A stretch of DNA of 52,781 bases, from the NCBI GenBank assembly GCA_030611085.1, contig JAUWQI010000006.1, forward strand, positions 1 through 52,781, in the 5' to 3' direction. The notes under the pieces were generated by a model. The model saw only the letters and a list, made by a program, of their open reading frames with translations, ran no database searches and had not been told where the DNA came from. The translations under genes were made by a program, and so were the position numbers. Source of the DNA: Dehalococcoidia bacterium. Its GTDB lineage: Bacteria; Chloroflexota; Dehalococcoidia; GIF9; AB-539-J10. Positions 7,917 to 15,552 of this stretch are shown here, piece by piece (within the stretch, counting starts at the first letter, position 1; the number at the start of each line of letters is the position of its first letter).

Positions 7917-7946
7917 GTCTTTTCTCCTCTGTATTTATGTATTTAC

Positions 7947-7955
7947 ATTATAACA
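7947..7955 (-). promoter_or_regulatory. Extended -10 promoter element
   Basis: On the minus strand the sequence reads TGTTATAAT, an extended -10 motif, about 30 bases upstream of the RHH gene's start. No strong -35 is visible. Confidence 0.4.
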
Positions 7956-7998
7956 CAAAGATGCAAAGGTGGATAATTGACACTGACTCCGTTTACCC

Positions 7999-8597
7999 TC
8001 AGTTGGAAAAAGGCTTTAGGCTTTCAGCTACCACCTCTGGCAGGATATCTATAACCCAGGCATCATATAACCTCTCAAATGGGACAGTATCGTTAGTATA
8101 GACTCCTTGGGGATATGGTCGGAGAAATGAGCTTTACATTTAGCCTGTAGTAATCCAGCTTCTCACCTACTCAGTCAATTCCTCCCAGTAATTCTGGCCA
8201 TTATGCTCAAAATACACCTCACTCTTTTTCAGAAGTTCGCTTTGCATTGGAAGTGGCTCTCGCTCCACCAAAATTTGGACATGGGGATGTATTATGCTCC
8301 CAGCACTGGGAGGCATATAGTTCCAGACATAGACAGGCCAAAGCGCCTCTTTATTCTTCCTTCCTTGCATATCTCCCTAGAAAACCAGGGGGCTTTCTCC
8401 TCCACCCTTACAGGACAAAATGGACATGTTTCCCTTGATTTGCTGGTTATCTCGCTAAGCCCGATGTCACTTCCAGTTTGCTTAAGCCTTTTGGCTCTAG
8501 CAGGATTTATTCGGCATTGTTCCTGAGTTAGCGGGTCAAATCTATATTCGACTCCATTTCTGGTAACTTTTCTAAATTCCATATCTAGCCAAGGCAT
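7999..8597 (-). pseudogene. Broken GalT-like (galactose-1-phosphate uridylyltransferase family) gene
   Basis: Three reading segments on the minus strand form one decayed gene. Segment 1 (8597-8292) has FRKVTRNGVEYRFDPLTQEQ and CPFCP, the N-terminal zinc-type site. Segment 2 (8370-8167), in another frame, has PPSAGSIIHPHVQILVE with the family's catalytic H-P-H-x-Q motif. After a TAG and two more stops, the same frame resumes with SFLRPYPQGVYTNDTVPFER and ends at 7999. Intact relatives are about 330 residues, so internal sequence is also missing. Its 5' end overlaps the HDAC-family gene's 3' end by 13 bases, which suggests former translational coupling. Confidence 0.7.
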
Positions 8598-9691
8598 TTC
8601 CAGTAGTCTTTATGGTATTTTTTAATCTGCTCCACGACTTTCTTCGTGGCTTCAAATGAAGGGTCTGTTTGAAATCTTTGTGGAATGGGAAGTGGTTCCT
8701 CTACGCCGATTTTGAAATCAGCTAGTCCAGATATTAAAGCCAGCCAGGCATAAGGTAAAACTTCCTTGTTGTAGCCAGAACCAATTATGTCGATTTCTTT
8801 GCCCTGGCAGATTTGAACCATTTCTCTGACTTTCTCACCAATCATTCTGAACCCTTTTACAGATAGCCCCAAGTTGGTCAATCCGTCAGCGAAATGAGGG
8901 TCAGAGCCTCCATTTCTGATAATAATTTGAGGTTTGAATTCTCTGGCTACCGGTTGGACTATTTCCTCGAAAACCAATTGGTAAGAGTCATAGCCAGCAT
9001 AAATTGGCATGGGGAGATTGATAGTGTATCCTTTGCCAGCACCCTCTCCAATTTCATCAGCAAAACCCACTCCGGGATACAAAGTTCTTGGGTCCTGATG
9101 CAGATCGATAAATAGCACCTTTGGGTCGGAATAAAAATATTCACAGGTTCCATTTCCCTGGTGAGCATCAGTATCCAAAATTAAAATCCTTTCCACTCCG
9201 TACCTTTCCATTGAATATTTAGCGGCAAAGGCATTATCATTGTAAATGCAGAATCCTTCACCATAGCTTGGTTTAGCATGATGCATATTCCCACCAATAC
9301 ATATCACCTTTTCATATTCACCGGCCTGGATTAAGTCTACTGCCTTCTTTGCCTGGCCGATCATCAATCTTGCCGCTTCCTCCAATCTTCCTGGTTTGCC
9401 CCTTGGCATATTGTCTCCTGAATGGTATCGAGAAAAACTTCCGGGATAAGTTAAACCTAAATTGGCAGCCTTGAAATAACCCCTGGTGAAATCAATGTAA
9501 TCCTTATGGCAAATTAGCCCTAAATCCTCATCTATGGCTTGTTCTGCCTTCAGGATTCTATAGTTATCATCCTCAGGTAAGTTCTCTTCAAGAAACTTAG
9601 GGAATATTTCATATCTGTCGCCTCGAAAGGGATGACCAGGTCCGAAATCATATTCCTTTAGTTCTTCTCGATATAAAATTGCTATTGCCAT
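8585..9691 (-). CDS. Histone deacetylase family protein (AcuC/HDAC-like)
   Basis: A 368-residue zinc hydrolase of the arginase/deacetylase superfamily. The HH pair lies in GGNMHHAKPSYGEGFCIYND (His137, His138). Metal ligands are Asp175 and His177 in DTDAHQGNGT, and Asp264 in GGSDPHFADG. Bacterial members remove acetyl groups from proteins (AcuC), acetylpolyamines or similar amides; which applies here is not known. GGAGGTGGA precedes the ATG. It is followed by the GalT relic, and an M20 amidohydrolase lies upstream on the same strand. Confidence 0.9.
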   Translation of the reverse strand: MAIAILYREELKEYDFGPGHPFRGDRYEIFPKFLEENLPEDDNYRILKAEQAIDEDLGLICHKDYIDFTRGYFKAANLGLTYPGSFSRYHSGDNMPRGKPGRLEEAARLMIGQAKKAVDLIQAGEYEKVICIGGNMHHAKPSYGEGFCIYNDNAFAAKYSMERYGVERILILDTDAHQGNGTCEYFYSDPKVLFIDLHQDPRTLYPGVGFADEIGEGAGKGYTINLPMPIYAGYDSYQLVFEEIVQPVAREFKPQIIIRNGGSDPHFADGLTNLGLSVKGFRMIGEKVREMVQICQGKEIDIIGSGYNKEVLPYAWLALISGLADFKIGVEEPLPIPQRFQTDPSFEATKKVVEQIKKYHKDYWKCLG

Positions 9692-9735
9692 TCCACCTCC
9701 TCTCCGAATAGGAGACTATTTTGCAAAACCTCTAT

Positions 9736-9869
9736 GTCATTCTGAGCCCTTCGCTTTTTGTCATTCTGCGCGTAGCGAAGAATCTCACCGCTCAGGACAG
9801 GCTCCGCGAAGAATCCAGGCCATTCGCTTGCCTCTTCGCTTCGCTCAGAGCTTCGGCTCAGGGTGACAA
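9736..9869. repeat. Dispersed repeat A, compound copy
   Basis: Contains two TGTCATTCTG starts, AGCGAAGAATCTC, CAGGACAGGCTCCGCG and a closing GCTCAGGGTGACA inverted arm. It fills the gap between the HDAC-family and M20 genes. Confidence 0.7.
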
Positions 9870-9880
9870 GATAAACAACC

Positions 9881-11038
9881 TCAATCAGGCGAAAGGAATC
9901 GGGAGATTATTTCAGCCAAATCCTCGATATCCTTCTGATAGACAAATTCATCCTTGCCGTGGATATTGCATTCCGCTCTGATTACCCCCAGTCCAAATTC
10001 CTTAGCCCCCCATTCCGAGGTAACGATGTAAGGCAAATCTCCGGAGCCCATTTCGCCAAACTTGCCACTTTGCCCGATAACTTCTTTGATTGTGCTGGCT
10101 AGCTCATCCACAATAGGGTCCTGGCAAGGGAGTACAGTGGGAATTCGGTAAATTCTTTCCACCTCCCAATTTACTCCTTTGACTGAGGCGAGAGTATCCA
10201 TCAATTCTTTTTCTGCCTCCTCTATATTTTCCTCAGGAATCAATCTTCTATCTACAGAAATTAGACATTGATCGGGAATAATGTTGACTTTGAGCCCGCC
10301 TTCAATCTTATTTATATTCAATCTCGATTCCATTTTGGCAAGTCCTGTGTCGGGATGGACAGCAATGGTTGATTTTCTCTGCGCCACCTTACTTTTAAGG
10401 TTGAGAAGGGTTGTCACCAAAAGGTTTGCTTTCTCTACAGCATTCTCTCCCAAGTGAGATAACCCTGAGTGAACTGACTTTCCGTTCACCTTGATATCCA
10501 TATGAATCACTCCAAGGTTAGCTATTCCCACATAACCGAAGCTAGAATCAAGACTAAAGATATAACCCCCAGCCACAGGTTGTAAAAATTGAGTTAAATA
10601 GCGAATTTGGCTAGCCTGGCTTATCTCCTCATCAGTGGTAATCATTACCGAGGTGTCGTATTTCAAAGGTTTCCCCTTGAGCTTTCCCAAACCGAGAAGC
10701 AAGGCGATAATTGCTCCTTTCATATCCGCTGCCCCTCGACCATAGATTTTCCCATCGGCCACTCTAGGACAGAAAGCATCCCATCCTTCGGCAGGAACTA
10801 CATCAATGTGACCATAGAAAATTAACCTTGGCTTTTGGGGCTCCCTCCTACGGCAGATAAGATTGACTCTTCCTTCTCTTCCCTCAGCATATTCTTCAGG
10901 AATATAAATCTTCTGAGCTTCGAAGTCTGCACCCTCAAACAAAGGTTGAAGATAATCAATTACCTTGCCATAATTCAAGCCCGGTGGAACAGAAGTATCA
11001 ATTGAAATAATATCTTTTAAAACTTTGACATAGTCCAT
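9881..11038 (-). CDS. M20 family metallopeptidase/deacylase (ArgE/DapE-like)
   Basis: A 385-residue M20 amidohydrolase. Zinc-site motifs: GHIDVVP (His77, Asp79), GRGAADMKG (Asp105) and the catalytic-base pair TTDEE (Glu137-Glu138). A dimerisation domain lies around 180-290. ArgE, DapE, carnosinase-like and peptidase specificities cannot be separated from sequence alone. GGGAGG lies seven bases before the ATG. Its neighbour, an HDAC-family protein, is also an amide hydrolase, so both may act on acylated metabolites. Confidence 0.88.
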   Translation of the reverse strand: MDYVKVLKDIISIDTSVPPGLNYGKVIDYLQPLFEGADFEAQKIYIPEEYAEGREGRVNLICRRREPQKPRLIFYGHIDVVPAEGWDAFCPRVADGKIYGRGAADMKGAIIALLLGLGKLKGKPLKYDTSVMITTDEEISQASQIRYLTQFLQPVAGGYIFSLDSSFGYVGIANLGVIHMDIKVNGKSVHSGLSHLGENAVEKANLLVTTLLNLKSKVAQRKSTIAVHPDTGLAKMESRLNINKIEGGLKVNIIPDQCLISVDRRLIPEENIEEAEKELMDTLASVKGVNWEVERIYRIPTVLPCQDPIVDELASTIKEVIGQSGKFGEMGSGDLPYIVTSEWGAKEFGLGVIRAECNIHGKDEFVYQKDIEDLAEIISRFLSPD

Positions 11039-11367
11039 CTTACGCCTCCCGATGATATCTCACCCTCCAATTTTTGTAGTTGTCTGATTCATCAGGCTTA
11101 GCCCAATAAATTGGGCAACTACATTTCTATACAGCTCTATACAGCTCTATACAGCCTCATTTTTTGTCTTCCCTTGCCCCTGCCAACTGCCAACTATTAA
11201 CCGCGTTTACAAGGTTCATAAAATTCATAAGGTTCAAAGGTTTGTAAAGTTTCACCCCCACCTTCAAACTTTCTAACCTGCAACCTTCTAACCTTCCAAC
11301 CTCTGTCTTTAACCTCCTAACTTGCCAGCCTTTTACCCTTTCTGCTATGCTAAAGATGGAGGCTGTT
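11039..11367. other. Repeat-rich intergenic region before hicBA
   Basis: Holds a repeat B copy, three tandem ATACAGCTCT-like units at 11129-11156, and a stretch of AACCTTCTAACCTTCC-like low-complexity sequence to about 11340. No gene is supported; the minus-strand frame covering it is an antisense shadow of hicBA. Confidence 0.5.
11075..11123. repeat. Dispersed repeat B copy
   Basis: TGTAGTTGTCTGATTCATCA with GCCCAATAAATTGGGC and a closing CAACTACA. The two inner palindromes are in the opposite order to the copy at 5586. Confidence 0.8.
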
Positions 11368-11661
11368 ATGAAATTCACTGTTATTTTGGAGCCTGAGGAA
11401 ATTGGATACTCTATCCAGTGTCCTGCTCTGCCTGGCTGTGTTAGCCAGGGTGACAGCCGCGAGGAAGCCCTGTCTAATATTCGGGAGGCTATCGAGGGGA
11501 TTTTAGCTCTGAGAGAGAAGCACAATATGCCTTTCCCAAAAGAGACACCCGAACTTATGGCAAAGGAGATACGTTGCTGCCTTGAGGACCGCAGAGCAGA
11601 AGGACTTCCCCTCACAATTGAAACTGAGGAAGTAGAGGTGTCACCAAAGGTAGCAGTTTGA
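11368..11661 (+). CDS. hicB: HicB family antitoxin
   Basis: A 97-residue HicB protein. The partial RNase-H-like fold is seen as KFTVILEPEEIGYSIQCPAL, PGCVSQGDSREEALSNIREA and the IEGILALREKHNMP helix. The ATG at 11368 is chosen over 11347 because GGAGG sits six bases before it. The stop overlaps the hicA start as TGATG. HicB neutralises HicA and usually represses the operon. Order is hicB then hicA. Confidence 0.88.
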   Translation: MKFTVILEPEEIGYSIQCPALPGCVSQGDSREEALSNIREAIEGILALREKHNMPFPKETPELMAKEIRCCLEDRRAEGLPLTIETEEVEVSPKVAV

Positions 11662-11882
11662 TGGCGAAGCTGCCTGTAGTAAAAGGAGATGCCGCCATCA
11701 AAGCTTTCGGGGAGGCTGGGTTTCACCTTGATCATTGGAGTGGAAGACATGCTATTCTTTATCATCCAGACAGGCGTCACCTTAGCATCCCAGGTGGAAA
11801 GAAAGAGCTTAAGGCGGGTACCTTGCGAACCTTGATCCGCAAAGCTGAACTTACCGTCGATGAATTTACCAAACTCCTCTAG
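11661..11882 (+). CDS. hicA: HicA family mRNA interferase toxin
   Basis: A 73-residue dsRBD-like HicA toxin. The catalytic histidine is likely in WSGRHAILYHP, the family position for G-S-H. HLSIPGGKKELKAGTLRTLI is typical of the second half. Translation is coupled to hicB by the TGATG overlap. It cleaves mRNA when free of HicB. The region around it is full of repeats and gene relics, consistent with mobile origin. Confidence 0.88.
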   Translation: MAKLPVVKGDAAIKAFGEAGFHLDHWSGRHAILYHPDRRHLSIPGGKKELKAGTLRTLIRKAELTVDEFTKLL

Positions 11883-12007
11883 TCCTCTCGTTGCTCTCAA
11901 CTTTCCCTCTTTACAAGATTCTAATATCTAAGCTCTAAATACTAAGTTTCCTCTCTGTCATTGCGAGCATTTTGTAGGGGAGGATCTTGTACCCTCCCAA
12001 GGGATAA

Positions 12008-12033
12008 GGTGGGGATAAACCCCGCCACTACGG
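12008..12033. repeat. Dispersed repeat D (GGTGGGGATAAACC type)
   Basis: GGTGGGGATAAACCCCGCC followed by ACTACGG. A close relative lies in frame in mfd at 39307-39331. Confidence 0.6.
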
Positions 12034-12083
12034 CTGCGAGGTGGAAGTTTTGCATTTTGATTGCTCGTTCAATTTACGCATTC

Positions 12084-12132
12084 TGTAGTTGCCTGATTCA
12101 TCAGGCTTAGCCCAATAAATTGGGCAACTACA
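12084..12132. repeat. Dispersed repeat B copy
   Basis: TGTAGTTGCCTGATTCATCA, GCCCAATAAATTGGGC and closing CAACTACA. It lies 57 bases before the truncated sirtuin frame. Confidence 0.8.
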
Positions 12133-12189
12133 TTTTTGGACAGTTTCTATTTCACAATTGCCTCAACCCATATTATAGTATAGCAGTAA

Positions 12190-12438
12190 ATGTCGCTGAC
12201 TGATGCCTTCCAGCACTCAGAAAACTGCGACCTTTTCATAGTCGTTGGCTCCAGCCTTGTGGTCACTCCGGCTGCCGACATACCCAAGGTGGCTCTAGCA
12301 CATGGAGCCAGACTGGTAATCATCAATCAAGGCGAAACTCCCTTCGACCGAGTGGCTCACTTGCAATTCCAGGAAAGCATAGGAGAGGTCCTGCCTCCAG
12401 TGGTGGCACAGCTAAAGGAACTAATGAAAGCATCATGA
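12190..12438 (+). pseudogene. Sirtuin (NAD-dependent deacylase) C-terminal fragment
   Basis: Eighty-two residues match only the end of Sir2/CobB proteins: ENCDLFIVVGSSLVVTPAAD, then LVIINQGETPFD, which bind NAD. The N-terminal GAGIS-AS motif, the catalytic His and the zinc CxxC pairs, about 165 residues, are absent. The ATG at 12190 has no ribosome-binding site. Repeats D and B occupy the missing region, so the gene is almost surely dead. Its TGA overlaps an ATG at 12435, so it was once coupled to the next relic. Confidence 0.8.
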
Positions 12439-12543
12439 CCATCCAGGAAAAGCTCTCCCAGGGGGCAAGTTACTCTCAGGAACTGAGTCTGAACTTAAGA
12501 AAAGAAGAAGATAGGTTTAAGTAGTTTCTGGCTTCAATCCAGT
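12435..12543 (+). pseudogene. Relic of a gene coupled to the sirtuin (HhH-type glycosylase-like start)
   Basis: ATGA overlaps the sirtuin stop. The frame reads MTIQEKLSQGASYSQELSLN then LRKEEDRFK, a TAG stop, then FLASIQ. From memory, E-x-x-x-RFKWFLASLLFG is common at the start of helix-hairpin-helix glycosylase-like proteins, so the TAG probably replaces a Trp codon. The rest is missing. Confidence 0.4.
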
Positions 12544-12605
12544 GAAGCTAATCCATAAGCAGCATAGCTTCCTGCCGGTCCTGCTCCTACTATAATGCCA
12601 TCATA
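12534..12605 (-). pseudogene. Fragment of an FAD-dependent reductase N-terminus
   Basis: The minus strand reads YDGIIVGAGPAGSYAAYGLA then SLD and a stop. VGAGPAGSYAA is the dinucleotide-binding GxGxxG motif of geranylgeranyl-reductase-like and related flavoproteins. Only about 23 residues remain. It abuts the end of the oppositely oriented relic near 12540. Confidence 0.45.
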
Positions 12606-12677
12606 AAATTGGCTTGCCAACCTGGCACTACTTACCCAAATTCCTGTTCTCTATGTTAACATAGGAAACGGATGTAA

Positions 12678-14228
12678 ATGAATATCCTTCTCATTGACCC
12701 GAAAATTAACGCTTGGGGATATAGTGCTCCAAAAAGCATAGACCCCTTTGGCCTTATCTGCGTGGCTACATACCTTAACCACACTGGGCAAAAGACCGAA
12801 ATCCTCGATATGAATGCCAGCCAGGTGAGTTGGGAGAACCTTCCTTTAGTAATTAAAGAAAAGAACCCTGATATTGTGGGAGTTCCTAGCTCTATGAATT
12901 GCTATGTTCCTGAATCTTTGAGAGTGGTCAAAATAGCCAAATCAGTCAACCCCGCTATCATCACCCTTGGCGGGGGAATAAACTTTACTCTTAACAGCAT
13001 AAATATAATGAAGCAAGCCCCCGGGCTTGATTTTATTGTTAGAGGGGATGGGGAATATACCACATTGGAACTGATAAAGGCGCTAGAGAATGGAGGGAAA
13101 GAGTTAGACAAAATTTTGGGCATAACCTACCGCAGTGAGGGAGAAATTAGCGTCAACCCCGAGCGTTCCCCAATTATGGATTTAGATTCGCTTCCCCTGC
13201 CTGATTGGGACCTCTTAGATATGGACAAGTACGGGGTGAACGCATTCCCTCCACAGTGGGGGAAACAAATAATGCTTACTATATCCCGTGGCTGCCCTAA
13301 CCACTGTCGTTATTGTGCCCCAACTTTAGCTGCTCAGAGGTATCGGGAATTGAGCGCAGAAAGAGCCCTCGAGATACTTACTATCCTGAGGCGGAAGTAT
13401 GACCGCAGGATGATTTGGCTGAACGACCTCACTTTTGGCGTGAACGAGGAAAGGACAGTTAAGCTTTTAGAAGGGATTATCAGGGATAAACTGGATATCA
13501 ATGTTGTTGTTGATATGACAGCGGAGCTAGTCATTAAGCGGCAAAATTTGCTGCCTCTGATGAAGAGGGCAGGATTTCAGTATATAGATATCGGTGTGGA
13601 ATCCCCGATAGAGGAAGACCATAGAAAATACCAGGATAAAGCTAAGGGCTGGCATAAGGCTGAGGAGGCTTTTCGTCTCCTCAGGAAAAACAAAATACTC
13701 CCTGCGGGCTATTTTATGATTGGAGAGGTGGAACATACGGCAAAGGAAATCCGCCGTATTCGTGAGCTTGCTGAAAAACTCGACCCTGCCATAGCTTACT
13801 TTTGCTTTGTCAATCCTCAACCAGGCACTCCTTATCATGAAGATGTTAAGGACTATATTATCACCGAAGACCTCTCTTGTTATAACGAATCTGGGCCTGT
13901 GATGAAGTATCCCCATCTCAGTGATAACCAGATAAGGATGCTTTATCGAGAGGTATGGACAAGCTACTATGCCCGACCAACCAGGATATTACGAAGGCTC
14001 CTCTTTGGGGGAACCCAAGGGAGGTCATTTTATTCTACGGTAGCCTTCCAGAAGAAATGGGGCTGGGAGTTGGAGGAGGTTTGGAGGAGAACGGGATGGC
14101 AAGGTTGGGGGGAGAAATATGGCGAACTCAAGAAATGGGCAAGGAAGGAACTGGGACTTACAGGTTTCATTCCCTGGCTGGAAGAGCTAGGGAAATCTAT
14201 TCTAAAACGCCTGGGGAAGACAGGATAA
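12678..14228 (+). CDS. Cobalamin-binding-domain radical SAM protein
   Basis: A 516-residue BchE/PhpK-like protein. Residues 1-150 form a B12-binding-type Rossmann domain (ILLIDPKINAWGYSAPKSID, then GGGINF and VRGDGEYTTLELIKAL). The radical SAM cluster motif is SRGCPNHCRYC with Cys206, Cys210 and Cys213. Such enzymes perform methylations or ring rearrangements; the substrate is unknown. The best SD-like sequence is AGGAAACGG just before the ATG. A perfect hairpin follows the stop. Confidence 0.88.
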   Translation: MNILLIDPKINAWGYSAPKSIDPFGLICVATYLNHTGQKTEILDMNASQVSWENLPLVIKEKNPDIVGVPSSMNCYVPESLRVVKIAKSVNPAIITLGGGINFTLNSINIMKQAPGLDFIVRGDGEYTTLELIKALENGGKELDKILGITYRSEGEISVNPERSPIMDLDSLPLPDWDLLDMDKYGVNAFPPQWGKQIMLTISRGCPNHCRYCAPTLAAQRYRELSAERALEILTILRRKYDRRMIWLNDLTFGVNEERTVKLLEGIIRDKLDINVVVDMTAELVIKRQNLLPLMKRAGFQYIDIGVESPIEEDHRKYQDKAKGWHKAEEAFRLLRKNKILPAGYFMIGEVEHTAKEIRRIRELAEKLDPAIAYFCFVNPQPGTPYHEDVKDYIITEDLSCYNESGPVMKYPHLSDNQIRMLYREVWTSYYARPTRILRRLLFGGTQGRSFYSTVAFQKKWGWELEEVWRRTGWQGWGEKYGELKKWARKELGLTGFIPWLEELGKSILKRLGKTG

Positions 14229-14238
14229 GGAAAGAAAC

Positions 14239-14261
14239 GCTTAAGCTGATTCAGCTTAAGC
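14239..14261 (+). terminator. Perfect hairpin after the radical SAM gene
   Basis: GCTTAAGCTG (14239-14248) pairs with CAGCTTAAGC (14252-14261) around a 3-base loop, ten bases past the stop. No U-tract follows, so it may be a terminator, an mRNA-stabilising stem or a protein site. Confidence 0.5.
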
Positions 14262-14330
14262 CATCAAGACCAGCTTATTATCTTTCTTATTGCTGCTAGT
14301 TTAGTTAAAATAGGAATAACTGTTCAGATG

Positions 14331-14398
14331 GTGTCATTCTGAGGGAGCATAACGACCGAAGAATCTCTTGAGACCCTTCGCTTCGCTCAGAGTGACAC
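14331..14398. repeat. Dispersed repeat A, palindromic 68-bp copy
   Basis: Ends GTGTCATTCTGAG and CTCAGAGTGACAC are near-perfect inverted repeats, with CGAAGAATCTC and GAGACCCTTCGCTTCGC inside. It looks like a small non-coding mobile or REP-like element. Confidence 0.75.
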
Positions 14399-14435
14399 AA
14401 GGAGTGACTGAACATTTACAAATAGGATAGAAGCT

Positions 14436-15170
14436 ATGAGCAACTCATATAGCCAATTGGGCTTGGGATTAGCCTTAGCCGGAGCAGCCCTTATCCCAAC
14501 AGCATATCTGTTATTGAGCTCCATCCCGTTAACTGCTCTAGGAATTTCCCTGACGGTATTAGGGGTGATTTGCTTAGTTTTGGGGAGAACCCGCCCCAGG
14601 ATTCCCCCCGAAGTAAGCAGCCTTCTTATGGAAACTGGTTTGGAGAACCTAGCTTCGTTACTAGAGGAGTTAGGCTTAAAATCAAAGGGAATGTATTTGC
14701 CCTCCTCACTGACCAGCAATCAGCCTCAAGCTCTCATCCCCTTACATTCTAATCCGGAGTTCCCCCAATTAAAGCAAGCTGTGCCCAAAAGGCTGATAGT
14801 GCAATATGGCCCCAACCCAGAGAATATTGGCTTGCTGGTAACCACAGTTGGCTCAAACATCATAAATATGCTGGAATCCAAACCAGGCTCATCTTCAGAG
14901 GAGATAAGTGCTGCCCTCACCACTATTCTGGTGGGGACGCTCGATGTAGCTGATGGGGTTAAGGTTCATTTAGGTGATAATAGCACAGTGGTCACCATCT
15001 CTCACCCTCGACTGGAATACAAAAACACCTGGCTTTGTGAAAGTCTGGGAAGCCCTCTAGCTTGCGTAACTGCCTCTTTAGTTGCTGAGGCTCTAGATAC
15101 GCCTGTCATAGTGGAAAGGGAGGAGCAAAGGCGGGGAGAAAATCTTATCGAGCTACACATCTTAAGGTGA
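14436..15170 (+). CDS. Membrane protein of unknown function, envelope locus
   Basis: A 244-residue protein with two hydrophobic helices at about 8-29 and 31-49, then a soluble domain. The soluble part includes LIVQYGPNPENIGLLVTTVG and a C-terminal WLCESLGSPLACVTASLVAE segment. I do not recognise the family with certainty. It is the first gene of the plus-strand envelope locus and is flanked on both sides by repeat A copies. Confidence 0.7.
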   Translation: MSNSYSQLGLGLALAGAALIPTAYLLLSSIPLTALGISLTVLGVICLVLGRTRPRIPPEVSSLLMETGLENLASLLEELGLKSKGMYLPSSLTSNQPQALIPLHSNPEFPQLKQAVPKRLIVQYGPNPENIGLLVTTVGSNIINMLESKPGSSSEEISAALTTILVGTLDVADGVKVHLGDNSTVVTISHPRLEYKNTWLCESLGSPLACVTASLVAEALDTPVIVEREEQRRGENLIELHILR

Positions 15171-15184
15171 AAAACTCTTGTATT

Positions 15185-15252
15185 TGTCATTCCGAATGAA
15201 CTGAAGCGGAATGAAGAATCTCAGAGATTCTTCGCTGCGCTCAGAATGACAG
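15185..15252. repeat. Dispersed repeat A copy
   Basis: TGTCATTCCGAATGA at one end and TCAGAATGACA at the other, with an internal GAAGAATCTCAGAGATTCTT palindrome. Confidence 0.7.
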
Positions 15253-15285
15253 AATGGCGCAGAATGAGAGAAGGTAATATTAGGA

Positions 15286-15552
15286 ATGAAAATCTACGAC
15301 AAGTACATCCTCATATTAGCGGGCCTTCTCTTAGCGACTACCGTTATCGTGGCAGCCTTAGGTGAAGCTCAATTAGACCTTTACTTTTCCATATATGTCA
15401 TAGAAGCTCTGGTTCTCACCGAGCTATATGTTTATCTCAACCCCAAGGCAAAGAGAGGACTAAATAAGGTAAATTATGCGTTGTTCGCCGGGTTCCTGGT
15501 CATTGTAGCAGCAAAAGTAGTAGAGATACTCTGGGGCATCAAGATATTATGA
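15286..15552 (+). CDS. Small integral membrane protein
   Basis: An 88-residue protein with three likely membrane helices (about 7-26, 32-50 and 63-84). No family recognised. Its TGA overlaps the next start as ATGA, so the two are translated together. Confidence 0.7.
   Translation: MKIYDKYILILAGLLLATTVIVAALGEAQLDLYFSIYVIEALVLTELYVYLNPKAKRGLNKVNYALFAGFLVIVAAKVVEILWGIKIL

Larger units (their letters stand above)
11883..12189. other. Repeat-rich intergenic region after hicBA
   Basis: Contains TGTCATTGCGAGC, TTGTAGGGGAGG, repeat D (12008-12033) and a repeat B copy (12084-12132). The missing 5' part of the sirtuin gene would have lain here. Confidence 0.5.

Noticed and set aside
11129-11156. Three ATACAGCTCT-like units considered as a CRISPR-like array
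   Set aside because: The units are directly abutting and only about ten bases long, with no spacers and no cas gene in the window.
11157-11900. A 247-codon minus-strand frame opposite hicBA
   Set aside because: It is antisense to two recognised genes, and its product includes low-complexity repeat-derived stretches.
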